Below are positions 32,112 to 44,335 of a stretch of DNA of 64,000 bases, piece by piece. The DNA lies in contig NC_087064.1 of assembly GCF_963678635.1 (NCBI RefSeq), positions 33,270,369 to 33,334,368 on the forward strand. The letters are read 5' to 3'. The position numbers and the translations under genes were made by a program. The DNA is from Symsagittifera roscoffensis. Taxonomy: Eukaryota; Xenacoelomorpha; Acoela; Convolutidae. Every line of letters begins with the position of its first letter. Position 1 is the stretch's first letter. The notes beneath the pieces are model-generated. The model was not told the origin of the DNA. It saw only the letters and a program-made list of their open reading frames with translations, and ran no database searches.

Positions 32112-33100
32112 TTATTTCCTCAGCTCTTTTTCAAAATATATGCCTAGAATATCATCTTTGTTGAGATCTTTGGTGATATATGTTGGCGGTTTCTTTGTTG
32201 ATTTTGATGATTTTTCAAATATTTTATCGGTAAACTGTGGCTTGTATCCTTTTCGGAACGGAATTTTTTTTTCGAAATTTTCTTCTTTCTCCAATTTTGA
32301 ATTTTGGTTTAGTATTTTTCATGAATGATTAGTTATACAAAATTGATGGAAAGTCATCATTTTTCACATCTCACGGAGATTTTCCAGAAGACCAATTTTT
32401 GCGAAAGTTTATGGTAGAAACAAAATATTGCAATTTGGGAACAAATTTTGCACCATGATCATCATTATAACAACATATTATATATTTGAAAGACTGAATT
32501 GCACTGTCTGCAATTTCAGCTGGTGTTTCACTCAGGGTTCAGTAAAATTTCAAGGTTTTTTCCTTGGAGGATTTTTTGAAAGTTCCCCCATATTCTGTTC
32601 CATTATCAACCTAAAGCTTTTCAGAGTGTTTTCTCGAAAAATCATTTTTTTGAAAGCTTGTTAAGTGTCTTTTGCTTGCTTTGTTTTCATTATTTGGACT
32701 CTGACAAAACTCGAAAAAATGTCTCCAGCAACTGATAAACACTTAACTCGATTGATCCGACTAGCTAACTTGTCTACAAAACCCAATTCCTTACACCAGG
32801 TTTCCTTGATATGTTTTGAAATGATTGAAATCTTCGGAAACTTCTGAATGGTGGACTAATTCTATTATACGGTGTCTTGGTGTGTAGGAATTCTTCTTTT
32901 TTTTCTGATAAACAGCTCGCCTTACTCAGGTTTTGCACAGACTCTCACGCAGCTCTACCCCCAGAAAACAATCTGTTTAATCTTACTTTTTCAGATTTTG
33001 AAAAAGATCCAAATTCCTCTGTCTTTTGCTTTGCTATTCTCGTTGATAACAAGTTTGAGTGGAAATTGAATTCTTTGGTAAATTAAAAATTTGGAAAAAT
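32112..33100 (-). pseudogene. Retroviral-type integrase remnant (Polinton INT)
   Basis: The C-terminal piece (32294-32112) is open and reads FRKGYKPQFTDKIFE, KPPTYITKDLN and YFEKEL, typical of the chromodomain-like tail of these integrases. The catalytic core is visible near 32625-32585 as RVDNGTEYGG, where the Asp fits the second D of D-D-E. Near 32530 ETPAEIADSAIQSF has Asp where the catalytic Glu would be expected. Stops and frame changes occur between the pieces, and the N-terminal zinc-binding part is not recognisable. It is dead. Confidence 0.65.
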
Positions 33101-33599
33101 GTTTTTTTTTCGCTTTAGTGCACACACAAAGTCTTCAAAAAGTTCATTTGTATCTCGATTATCTAATATGATGTTTTCTGACTCGCTATTTTTAATTCTA
33201 GGAGAATTCAAATTTAATTAAATGTTTATTGTTTTTCATTTTCAACAATGCAATTTCAGCACTGTAAATTGAATCAAAATCTGTTTTTCCTGATTCTGTT
33301 CCAATATTTGTTTTCTTCGAAGTGTACTTTGTGATTGTTAAACTGAGTACGGAAATAAACAAACTGTTTCTTACTATTTCGATCGCTTAATGACAAGTAG
33401 GATGATAATAGCTATCAAGTGTAACCCTTTAGTTGAAACTCAAAAAGTTCTTCTTCTGTGTAGAGGAGTTTTTTTATGTTCATTCCGATTTTTTCTTCAA
33501 TATTTTACTACGTCTTCTTTCAAGGTCTTTAAGATCTTTCAATAGGTTTACCTAAAACTCGCTCAGAAATTGAATGAAACATTTTGGTCATTTGAGAAT

Positions 33600-34540
33600 A
33601 AATGGCTTTCGAAGTTTTATGGAAAATATTGGAAATATAGGGTGAAAAAAGACGAATTGTGCACTCATTTGTCCCTGTTCCGGCTGGTAAATGAAATTTT
33701 GTTGGAACAGAATCACTATTAGATCAATGTTTAAGTGAATCACCTGTTTTTAGGGTTAAATCAATCAACAAATGACCATAAGGAACTGATGTTGCATCTT
33801 GATACCACTCTTTTAATGGAGTTTCTAATCCAAGTTGTTGACTTATGGTATTGTTTTGTAAAACATCTCTCGGTGACTTGAACAAGACTATCTGTGTATT
33901 TTGTACTGCTTCATCTCTTACCAATTTGCTTTGATGAAATAAATTGTGTTTTATGTATATTGTTTTCAGACCCTGTGTCTTCCAGCAGAGTTTAAAATTT
34001 TTTCACAAGAATCATCAAAAATAAGCAGATACGCAGTTTCGTTATTAGAAAGATTTTCAATCAAGTCAAAATTTACTCCTTGAATAAATATAATGTTTTT
34101 TCTTTGCATTTGACTATAAAAAGGTTGATAATATTGATTAAAAAATTCTTGGTCAAATGCTGGTTAAAAAGTACCAGTTTTCAGCCAACAAAAAACAAGA
34201 TGAGATTTTCCAGATCCACTTAGACCAACTAGGGAAAAAAACGTTTTTCGGTAGATTTTGTTTTATTCATAGCTTTGGAGAAGGTAGAATATAACCGACT
34301 ATACTTGATAAGATAGCTACCCAAACTTTCGTTTGTTCACATGTTGTGAATAGCATTATTTGAACGATTTCACATACAAGCATCAAAACTATAACAAAAA
34401 GTTGCCACAGAAAAACTAAAAGAGAACTATTACATGTGCGTCCAAACAATAATTTCTATGACTTTTGTTCATGATTTTTGTGATCAAAAACAAAATGTCG
34501 TAAATTCACGGGCTTGTCACATCGATCGACCATCTTAACT
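33600..34540 (-). pseudogene. FtsK/HerA-like packaging ATPase remnant (Polinton ATP)
   Basis: Walker A reads GLSGSGKSHL near 34235-34197 and Walker B LLIFDDS near 34035-34005. The C-terminal open piece (33924-33724) carries VLFKSPRDVLQ and SVPYGHLLIDLTLKT, characteristic of Polinton packaging ATPases. The N-terminal part (34540-34270) starts near MVDRCDKPVNLRHF. Frameshifts and stops (for example at 33724) separate the segments. In active elements it would translocate DNA into capsids. Confidence 0.7.
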
Positions 34541-34599
34541 CTAGAAAGAAAAAGTCGAAAATGAATTTTAATTAAATTTTAATTAAGGTATTTCAATAA

Positions 34600-35780
34600 G
34601 ATTATCATAATTTACAATTTGTTAAAAAACATCGAAACCATGTTTTGTATGCAAATTATTTTTCTTTCTGCACAGTGAAGACTTTTTGCATGACGAAATG
34701 GGTAGTTCCTACACCTTCAATCATACTGTTTATCTTTGAAAATCAAAATTTGAATTTTTGGACATGCATAGGCATCCAAGTTTGCAACCTTTATATGCAC
34801 AATTTCTGGTAGAAACTTACATTTTTTATAGCCTTTTGCAAAAATTTCCGTTTCTGAGGTTACCAGATTTTTCGAAATTTTTCCAAGTTCAGTCTATTTC
34901 TCGTAACAACTGCTCCAACTGATTCCGTGGAAATGCTTGGTGCAATAAGAAGATTGGGATGTTGCTTTAAATATTTTGTCCATTCTTCTAAAAATCTAAT
35001 TCTTTTCTTTTTTAGTTTTCAATACATTCAATATCCAAAATAACCAGACTCATTATGTTTACTGTTTTCTGTGGAGTTTTTTTGTTGAAATGACTAACAA
35101 TCGAACAATGCATATACTGATGGAGCAAATAATTTAAGACATAATTAGAAAAGTATTCCAGTCATATAAACAAGAAAAATATAACTGGGAAGACTAGGTG
35201 CAACACAACAAAATCCAGGTCCTTTTTGTGGTAGATTTCACAGACCAAGCAGAGTCATTTAGAACTTCATGCAGTCTGAAGATTTTGGAGTTTGCAAAAA
35301 CATAAACCACACAGAAATTTCCTTATCTAATTAAACCTCCAAAAGGAAGCTTTTGGTTCATTTTTTCCAAAATTATGTCCGAATCCAAAACAAAACAAGT
35401 ACAAGGAAATAATTTTTTTCTTTTAGTAATTGAAGAAAAATTTTGCTTTATAATCTCGAAAATTCTTAGAAATTCATTCAACTTCTGTAAGTTCAATTTC
35501 AACAGTGTATTTGTCAATACTGATACATTTTTTAAAATGTCTCTAAAAAACCTAGTAATGAGGGAAGTATATCGAGCAATCATATTCTTCCGTTTGTAGC
35601 TGTAAAAATTGATTAGTTTTCCTTTGATTTCTATTTCTACGATATTCTATGTGATCTATTTTTTCGGTATCAGATTGGTATCCTATGAAAACATTTCTTC
35701 TACCGTTATGCAGTATGGGATATTCGTGAGCATACATCAAAATTCTGCAAGTTTGGTAAATGTTGTCATTTTGTAACATA
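34600..35780 (-). other. Unassigned Polinton segment
   Basis: Minus-strand fragments are visible but not firmly identified. Near 35060-34900 a frame reads SLVILDIECIEN and then FLEEWTKYLKQHPNLLIA. The open frame 35779-35552 encodes a 75-residue peptide with RRNRNQRKTNQF. These may be pieces of another Polinton gene. No catalytic motif is clear enough to name one. Confidence 0.3.
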
Positions 35781-36033
35781 TAGCGAAACTTTTTGGGGCT
35801 TTTCTTCTAGAACAATATGAAAAAATTCCAAATGGTTTTGAAGTTTTAAGATTAAATTTCTTGAAAAACAATTATTTCAACTCTTACTATTCAACTCGAA
35901 TACTAAATTAAAAATGACTTTGGAGAATAAATTTTTGAATTACAAAACATAAAACATAAATATCACAAAGTTATTGTACATTACAGTTCTCAACAAACAT
36001 CAAATTTCCCAAAATTTGGGACATTTCTTTGAA

Positions 36034-36631
36034 CTAGTTCAAAGTATAATTGACATAGGCAACTTGTTTCATTGCTTCTTTCTCTTTTGCAGTTAGGAGC
36101 CGAATCTGAATGTAGGGAGGCTTGTTAATATTGTACTTCTTGATCATGACACAAACTTGTCTTCTATGGTAATTTGCTACAACATACACTTTGTTGCAGT
36201 TGTCAAGCTCCTGATCTAAAGCTGACTCTTTTTCAGAAATGCGTTCCAATATAGGAAACTGTCCAAAATTTTCAGCATCGTGAATAACAGTATTTCTAAC
36301 TGTCGATATTGCTTCTCCTTCTTTTTCATCAAGATAAACTTGCTGTCTTTTTCGAATTGCCTCAAATCATTTTTGTTGAATAGTTGGGAGCAGCGGTCAA
36401 AGTAAGTTTTCCCCTTGTAGGATTTTTGGAACCAAGCAAATCTCCCAACTCTTGTTCGGTTTTTTTGAATTCAAGGTAATTCAAATAATTCAACAGTGTC
36501 AATTCTTGAGTAAATTTTGAATTAAAGAGCAAACCGATCAGATGAGGAGAAATGAGAGAACTGATTTTGAGATTAAATGAAGTAGAAAGTAAACAGTATG
36601 AGTCATCATGATTTGCATATGTGGAAGTCAT
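36034..36631 (-). pseudogene. Unrecognised Polinton-region gene remnant
   Basis: Two minus-strand open pieces, 36631-36362 (89 codons) and about 36365-36034, join through an apparent one-base frameshift to give roughly 198 codons. The second piece is charged (RKRQQVYLDEKEGEAI, ERISEKESALDQELDN) and ends YVNYTLN. I recognise no family. It sits between the ATPase end and the polymerase, where Polintons often carry variable genes. Confidence 0.35.
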
Positions 36632-36634
36632 ACC

Positions 36635-37930
36635 AAATATGGAGTGTGGAGAAGTAAGTGCTCCTTTAAAAACCTATGGTTCTAAGCATTTTATTCAGAT
36701 TACTGTAAAAATTGATATTTGTTTCTATTTCCGGTGAATTTTACAAAAAAATTGTAGTAACCCTAGACTATTTTGTCGCTGCTCACAATTCCAACTTTTC
36801 CTTGGATAAATGTAAGTTCCACGTTCTTCTAATTAGTTAATCTATCGATCAATTTTCACAACGATTTGGCTGAAATTCATTTCACATATCAAATTATCAC
36901 TTTTCTTTACACTCTGTACAGACACAGATTTTATTCTAATGTTTTTTCATCAACTGGCGAACCTTTCAGCCAATTTAATTGCGCTGTCCATCACAACATG
37001 TAATGGAAAGAAGCAGAAACAATGCCATGTATTGCAAAGAAAAGACTGTTGCGCAAACAATTCAAACGTCATTATTCATGTTTTAACCAGAAACTGGCTT
37101 CCACCCAAACTATTAGTTCCGCATTTCTGGAAAGAATTCGTAAAATACAAAATTCAAAATATGAAACCATTTTTTTTTAAAATAGTGACTGTTTTATTGA
37201 TTTTTATGGACTGTTAAATAGTGATCATGTCAATTTTTCAAAAAAAAAATTAAAAACTTTTGATAATCTAACTAATTCTATCAAATGTTTACCAAAATAC
37301 AAAAAGTGTGAAAGAAAACAGAAAAAATGTCTGAGTTAATCAATTAGTTTGCAGAAATCTCTTCAAATTTATAAACAAAGTTTAATATTTCCTTAAACTG
37401 CAAATAACGTTTTTTTTCTTAACGAATTTCAAAAAAACTTTCTTCTTTTTCAGCTAATTGCGAAAAATGATTCAAATTTTTCGTCGAGAGCTAAAATTGT
37501 TCCAAATTTTTTCTACAAAATGGAAAAAGTGTTTCAATTTTTGACAAGATGCGAAAAATGTTTAGGGTTTTTTGACAAGATGCGAAAACAATTTCAGTTA
37601 TTTTTTGACAAGACGCAAAAAAATGATGAAGTATTTGTTTTTTGGTGCAAACTTTTAGTGTTTTCTCTATCATGTGTACAAAAAAAACTTCTTAGTATGT
37701 GTGCAAACCTTTGCTAATATAATTTGTTCAACCAATTGGTTTGTTTTATCTTGAAATACTCATTCATTGTCACGAATAACAAAAAATTGAAAAAAAAAAG
37801 ATAATAATTACAAAAGTTGAAAGGAAAGCCAAGCAAAGATTATTCACGAAAATTATTAGTCAAAGCGCTGTCGAGCAGCAGTAGAGTTCTGGAAGTTCTT
37901 TGCAGAACCTAGAGCTGATCGAGATTGTAA
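36635..37930. other. Polinton interior, no gene recognised
   Basis: AT-rich. Around 37500-37640 is a short run of related segments reading TTTGACAAGATGCGAAAA or similar, spaced about 40-50 bp apart, which looks like a small degenerate tandem repeat. It produces overlapping open frames on both strands that I do not regard as genes. Confidence 0.4.
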
Positions 37931-37933
37931 TGG

Positions 37934-38436
37934 TTATTGCGGTGGGCTGTTTTGAGGCATTGTTTGAAAGATTTCCTCAACTTCATCAATTGCGATGGGG
38001 TTTTCGGCTGATCCCATCTCCTCCTCCCAAGGAAAGAGGAAGTCGTTGACTGGCTGAGCCACAAATCTAGAGTCAGAGATCTCGCGATAGTTCATTGCCA
38101 CTTGTTCAGAAATTTCCTTCATCATTTGCATTGTTCCAAGTTGGTTCTCTGTGATGTGTACCTGCGTCATATGATGTTCGTTAAAATCCTATCGCATCAC
38201 TTTCACCATGTGCCAGACTTGGATTGAAAAGTCCTTTCGTTCCAAAAAATTCCAGACACTGTTTCCCGCGCTTGAATTTGTACAAGATCAATCGAAAACT
38301 CTACCGAGTACTTAAAGTTGCTGTTTTGCACTGAGAAGATCATTTTTAGATCTAGGTTTTGTAAAAAGTGCAGAGTAAAAAAACAGTAATACTGAGAGAG
38401 AGGTAGTTGATGGTAGTTAAGTTGAAATTGGAACAT
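37934..38436 (-). other. Possible small gene, function unknown
   Basis: The minus-strand open frame 38170-37934 (78 codons) encodes an acidic peptide: MTQVHITENQLGTMQMMKE, then PWEEEMGSAENPIAIDEVEE. Its composition is normal for a protein and it has a clean start. A second open frame upstream (38436-38203) reads VQNSNFKYSVEFSIDLVQIQ. Neither matches a family I know. They may be two exons or fragments of one variable Polinton gene. Confidence 0.3.
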
Positions 38437-39771
38437 TTAGAGCTGAGAGAGGAGGTAGTTGTCGGTAGTTAATTGAAAATTTAATGATTTTGATTTATGA
38501 AAGAGGGATAACTTCAACTCAGATGTGGTGCTTTAACCAATCAGAATTGATTAACCTTATCTGGTCTGAAGTTGTGTCTAATCCGATATCAGATTTCTGT
38601 CCTTATTATGGAAAGCTTATTTTAGTGTCGTTTCCAATCAGAAATTTAGAAACTTTGCAGACATTGTTGTTTCCAAGCACAAAAAATGTTCAATTTTGTT
38701 CTGGTTGTCATAACCAATCGAAAAAAAAAATCACATTTATTGTCTTAACTCTTCCAAATAAGTCAAATTTAAAACCAAAACATTTGCAAAAATGAACAAT
38801 CAAAGGTTGTTTGCTGTAAAAATAAAAAATTTCACTGATATGACAATTGCAAGATAGAAAATTAAAACAAAAAGCATCTCTGCTATTTCTCTCATCAAGC
38901 CAAACGATTTTTTTGTGTATAAACAACGATAAATTGCTAATTTTGAGTAGATAGTCAAGTTTTTTGACATTGACGCAAATTTGAGTGGATAGCTCGAAGT
39001 TGATGAATTTTCCAAGCAAATCTCTGGAAATCTTAATCTAAACCTCATCATGCAGAACTTTAAACTTCGAAATTTTTAAAAAATTGGAGGAAAAAAGATT
39101 TTTGCTGGGGAGTTTTGGGAGTCGGGTAGGGAAAATAAAGAGTCTTTGATATATTATCAAAGAAGTTTTTGATCAATTTCAAATTTACTAGAATAAACAA
39201 AACTTCTTTTATTGTCAGGTGTAATTCACCCTTAAGTTTAAAGCTATGATAGTCAATACTTGGCTCAAAAGTAAACTCTTTGTTTGAGTAAGTTTCTCTA
39301 TAGCTCCTTTTACTTAGCCGAATAACTCTATTTTGTACGATAAAAACGTTCAAAAACTAATGAAAAAGTAAGAGTCAACATCTATTTCGTCAGTAAGAAA
39401 TACCATTAGAAATTTTTCTTTTTTCCTCGTAAAGTAACTCGAAGAAATCGAACATTTTCTGATAGATATTTTTCAAATAAAAATTGAGGTTTTATAAAAA
39501 CAATAAACAGTTCATTTTTAGAAAATGTTGGCCTCTGACTGGTTGATCTCAAACAAACAGTGATACTAACAGAATACTCGATTCTGATTGTTTGATTTTT
39601 GATAAGCTACAGTAAAAAAGTACATTTTAACCTAACTTTTTTAATGTTAAAAGCAATCGATCTGTACTTTGTATAACTACTCGAAATGATTTTCATTTTT
39701 TCTGAACAACTCAAAGTATGTATAAGAAACTATAAGTTTTTGGGACAATTTAAATCTCCCACTTTTTTTAG
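38437..39771. other. Region between divergent Polinton gene blocks
   Basis: No gene recognised on either strand; several short AT-rich frames only. It separates the minus-strand structural genes from the plus-strand polymerase copies and may have held promoters for the latter. Confidence 0.4.
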
Positions 39772-42700
39772 ATGCCTTCACTCAACAGGAATGAGAAAGT
39801 GAAATGTGAGGACTGCACTAAGCTTTATGCTCGTCAACATGCTGCCAGACATCGCAAAAATTCCGCGCCAGGAGTTATTTCTTGTCCGGATTTTTTAAAC
39901 TTTTAACTTGTAAAAACAACCCGCAAGAAATCAATTTCCATACGAGCAAGAAGCACGACGTTAAGTCAACCCCAAATTCAACAAAGTGTGTATCGTGTGC
40001 GAAAGTAATTCTAGGCTATTTTTCTTTTCAACAGCATCATAGTAAAGATTACGGGTTGAAAGCGAAGAATGCGAGTGATTCTGTTGCTGATATGATTTAA
40101 ATCTTGGAAAACGAGGAGGATAGTGATCAGCTACGAGATGAGTTGAATGCCTGTCAATACTTCTTGACAGATACCGAATTGGAAAATGGAAGCCACAAAG
40201 TATTCAATTTCCAATTTTCAAAACTCGATCCTAATTTCGGTAATGAAAAACTGGAACAAATCTTTGAAAAGTTTGATTGTGCAGCCAAAGTCAATATTGC
40301 ATTGTTTTTTGTGTTACGTAAAATCAAAACCGGAGAATACCGTTGTTTCTAGGCTCATTAAAAAAACACACGTTTTGATAAATCTATGCTGCTTTGTACT
40401 AAAGCAGACTTGACAACTATATAGAACAAGGTCAATTAGAAAGATATCATTTAAGTTCGTACACAAGAGAGACAAAATACAAAGTGGCGATTCAAGTTGA
40501 TCACTAATGTAACAACTTTTGCGGCACTGCTAAAAAATGTGCCCATGTGATGTTCAGATTCAGTGATTCCCGGACCACTTCTGAGAAATTATCAAACAAA
40601 CTGTTTGATTTCGGATCAAAACAAATCTTTTATGTTTTTCTGGAAAAATTAGGTTGTGATCCAAAACAGTTTCATAGTGCCTTGATGGATAATCTGCCAA
40701 TAGTTGAAGTTGTAATCGAGAAAAACATCTTTATCTATGATATCGACATTGAAGATAGAGACTTTGTGGGAGAGTTTGCTCGGAAAAGTATCGGTAATTA
40801 GGAGAATACAGTTAACTTCTACGATACATCAACCACATTATTCAAGTCAATAACATCGACATTTTCTTCACATGCTTTTGATGCCCAATTTGCGATACAT
40901 TTTTCAAAATGTCTCATCACCTCAATTGCCATCCTATTTTTTGCAAAGATGGAATCAAAAGCATTTACTCCAAAAATGTTTAACACTACGTGAGACACTA
41001 TTTGAAAAACTGGATGGCTTCAATATTGATTATCCCAAAGTGTAAATTTTATTCAAAAATGTCGCTATTTTCTACTTTGAACCAATTTGCGTGCCATCCG
41101 AAAAAATGAATTCGACTGAAAAAATAACTTAGATCGGGAAAAGTGAAACTATAAAACTGTCAATTTTGTCCAATTTACTTGCCAATCCTATATTTTTGCG
41201 AGACAAAGATCCACAATCCCTTATTATTGACTTTGTTGCAAACTTGGGGTTTGTTGGCGGAAAATTAAAGCGGTGATGCAATCAAATTATCTGGAAACTG
41301 AAAATAAGTTCAAAAAGCGGCTACACACAATTTTCAGCATGCTTAATGAACGAGGTAGTTTCAATTAAAGTGAAGCAAGAGGGTACGAAGAATAATGCAT
41401 TGAGGATGATGAGGAAGAAACAGGCACATCCACTCATTTTCTAAGGATTCAAAAAAATCAATTGATTGATTTGATGCAACATCTAGAGAGATACACCGAT
41501 ACTGTACCAGTATTTGGATTCAACAATGGCCGGTATGATATAAACCTCATTACTCATTTCCAACCTTATCAACAACAAATAAATTGAACCTCTAGTTGTC
41601 AAGAAAGCAAACAACTTTGTTTCCTCCAAATTTGGAGACGTTCAACTTCTGGACATAAGGAAGTTTTTGGGTAGAGCTACGCATTTAGACTCTTTTTTAA
41701 AAGCTTATAAAACCACTGAGATGAAAAGCGATTTTCATTACGAGTGGTTTGATACTCCTAATAAGCTTGATGAATAACAGCTATCTGATGATTTTTAAAG
41801 TAAATTGAAGAATAGCAACCCTCTGGATAAAGAGTATCTCAGTATTTCTCAATACTGGGTTAACTGAAGAGCAAGGAAAGTTTTGGGTTGAAAACCAGAC
41901 CACCTGCGGGACTGGAAAACTACAACTACTTGGAATCCATCTGACAACAGCAGCAAATGTCAACATTTCGCGACTTCTACAGTAGTAAAAAAAAACAAAA
42001 ATGTCGTTCTCACCCTTGAATGGTTATGCAGAAAAAGATTGAATTTTATCATGATAAAGGAAAAAACATGTTAACGGTCGGCCGCGAAAACAGCGAATGT
42101 CTGACTACACTAGTCTTATAAGTTTTACCACTTCTTCTCAAGTGATAAGGATTTGTTTTTAAAAATATGGGAAGACCGGTAGTCCCTCAATTGTTTTCCC
42201 AAGGAAAGCAGTAGCAAACGAGACGTTAACTCGAAAATCCAATAATTTTTGTAAATCAATCGTTGGGATGTCAGTCAACTCTATTCTTACTCCATGTGTC
42301 AGGATATGCCCACATGCTTGTATACGAAATGGGACTACAATGAAGAGCTACAAAAACATTAAAATCGAGATTGTACGTTTGAAAATATGGCCTGACATAT
42401 TTTTAAGCAACCAGACCTGATTGTCAAATTGAGCGCTACTACACTACAGGAACACAGAAAAAAATTGATTGCTTCAGTAATGATGGTTATTGCAACAACC
42501 GTAAGACTGTTTTTGAAGCAATGGTTTGTTATTTCCTTTTTTGCCCGTGTCAGGAAGCTATATGGAGGCTAAATGATGAAGATATAAAACGACGAACCAA
42601 TAAAAGAGAATTGGATGAGGTTTTAAAAGATTACACTGGAGAAAGAGGATACTCCATAAAAAAAACATGGGAGTGCATTTACTGGAATCAAAAAACAACG

Positions 42701-43940
42701 TAGACGTGAAAAATCCCGTTAGAACTCATTTCCCTTCAAAAGTTTTCCTTCTTCCAACTCATTTTTGCAAAACATTAGAAATGACACAATGATCGGCTAC
42801 GTGCAATGCAATCTGAGTCTTCCAGATGAATTTAAAGCAAAATTCTCCAATTTCCCACCTTATTTCGAGTAATTTGAAGTTATTAGAAACGATTTTGGGG
42901 AAAATATAAAGACATATGCGGAAGAAAACAGTTTTGTTAAAAGAACCGCAATGAAAATGATATCGAGCTTAAATTTAACAGATTTTAACACCAATTTCAA
43001 CTTTTACTTGAATCTTGGACTACAGTGTACAAATGTTCAACGATTTGTACAATACACACTGCGTAAAATTTTCAACAGTTTCGTTCTGTCTGTTGTTGAT
43101 GCTAGGCGAGCCGGTGATAAAAATCCATCATCTGGTGTGGTAGCCAAAAGAATAAAACTGTTAGGAAATAGATTTATGGCTATCAAAAATTGGACGGATT
43201 AAAACATACAACGACAAAATATCTTGCAGACGAAAAACCAGTAAATCTATCAAAAACCAGTTTTTCAAGAGACTCAATATCGTGGCTATAGCTTTGTATG
43301 AAGTGTAACTTGTCATATCCACTATAGAGCATCGTGAACAAAGTAGAATAGGATTTTTTTACTACAGTATGCCAAGTTGAGATTGTTGGAGCTGTATTGA
43401 AATTTCTTCGATAAATTTTGCGACGTCATCAACTTTGAAGAACTCAAAGTGGATACAATTCCCACTATTCGGCTTTGACTGAAAAAATTTTAGATAAATA
43501 AACCCTTCCCAGCAAGCGAGCAGATTGGATTGACAAGCCAAGAGCAAGGACTGTTGATACGATTTAAGATCAGATGCAAAAAACAAGTTTTTTCTCCTTA
43601 CTTGCTGATCTAAGAAACATGACAACAGGATTGAGAAGCAGAATTGTTCAAGGAGGAGTTCAGATGCACCGAAAAATATGCATGTGTAGTAAAAACTTTT
43701 GCTGTTACGATAGTCAAAGTCAAAGTCTAGTCTTAGCAGTAGAGGACTGAACAAACGTGCATTAGAAGTGATGGAAATGTGCTGGAGATGGCCCGATAGC
43801 AAAGTGGCGACAAGTACTGGATGAGGCAATGAGTTCGAAGTCAACTAACAGAGGATTTAAAACTACTAACCATGCAGTTGGCGCTAATGAACAAACTAAA
43901 AATGACTGAGCTGAGCTATTGTTACCCTAAACAGGAAGTT
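39772..43940 (+). pseudogene. Protein-primed DNA polymerase B pseudogene, copy A (Polinton)
   Basis: Starts at ATG 39772 with an N-terminal zinc-finger region (KCEDCTKLYARQHAARHRKN). It continues through LRDELNACQYFLTDTELENG (40104 onward), an exonuclease-domain piece (PVFGFNNGRYDINL, about 41505-41550) and polymerase motif A (DVSQLYSYSMCQ, about 42268-42303). The motif B region is DARRAGDKNPSSGVVAKRIK (about 43097-43156). Many stops and small indels break it. Its C-terminus decays near 43940, where a gypsy fragment follows. The order and motifs match Polinton polymerases; motif C is not intact. Confidence 0.75.
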
Positions 43941-43969
43941 TGAGTGCCAACTGTAATGATCAAAATACA

Positions 43970-44335
43970 AAATTTTTCATCTAAAAGGTGGATGCTTACA
44001 GATGGCAGAAAAGTTAGTAATTCCGAACAAACTACACCTGTCGGCGAAAAATCGGCTACAATTTTACCATCAATGGAAATCGAACATAGATGCAGATGCC
44101 AAAAACATTAGGTACTCGTGCATTTAAAGATGAAGAAGTCTCAACTCGACCGCGAACGTTTTTTGGGATTGCAATTTAGCCAGTGAGAGTTTGTAAATAA
44201 TGTGCCCCAAAGGAGACTTAGGCAAACACCAAAACCAAGGCAAACAAAAAAATCGGCACAAATAGTTTTTTGTGGACTAGTAATATACTTGAACAATATC
44301 GAATTTATTTTTGTAGTAGTTGATCGATTTCTATG
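43970..44335 (+). pseudogene. Displaced gypsy pol fragment between the polymerase copies
   Basis: Homologous to 49520-49880, which lies outside the Polinton in the 3' half of the interrupted gypsy element. Shared strings include GGATGCTTACAGATGG/GGATGCTTACGGATGG and CCCCAAAGGAGACTTAGGCA. It ends at the point (GATTTC) where polymerase copy B begins, marking a duplication junction. Confidence 0.75.

Noticed and set aside
32872-33086. Two overlapping plus-strand open frames, one hydrophobic
   Set aside because: They lie opposite the integrase remnant and have no family resemblance; the hydrophobic appearance comes from T-rich DNA.
37491-37717. Overlapping open frames on both strands rich in Phe, Lys and Cys
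   Set aside because: Explained by a short degenerate tandem repeat (GACAAGATGCGAAAA-like), not a gene.
43362-43844. 160-codon minus-strand open frame
   Set aside because: Lies antisense to the polymerase pseudogene, whose C-terminal motifs are readable on the plus strand; no recognisable protein.
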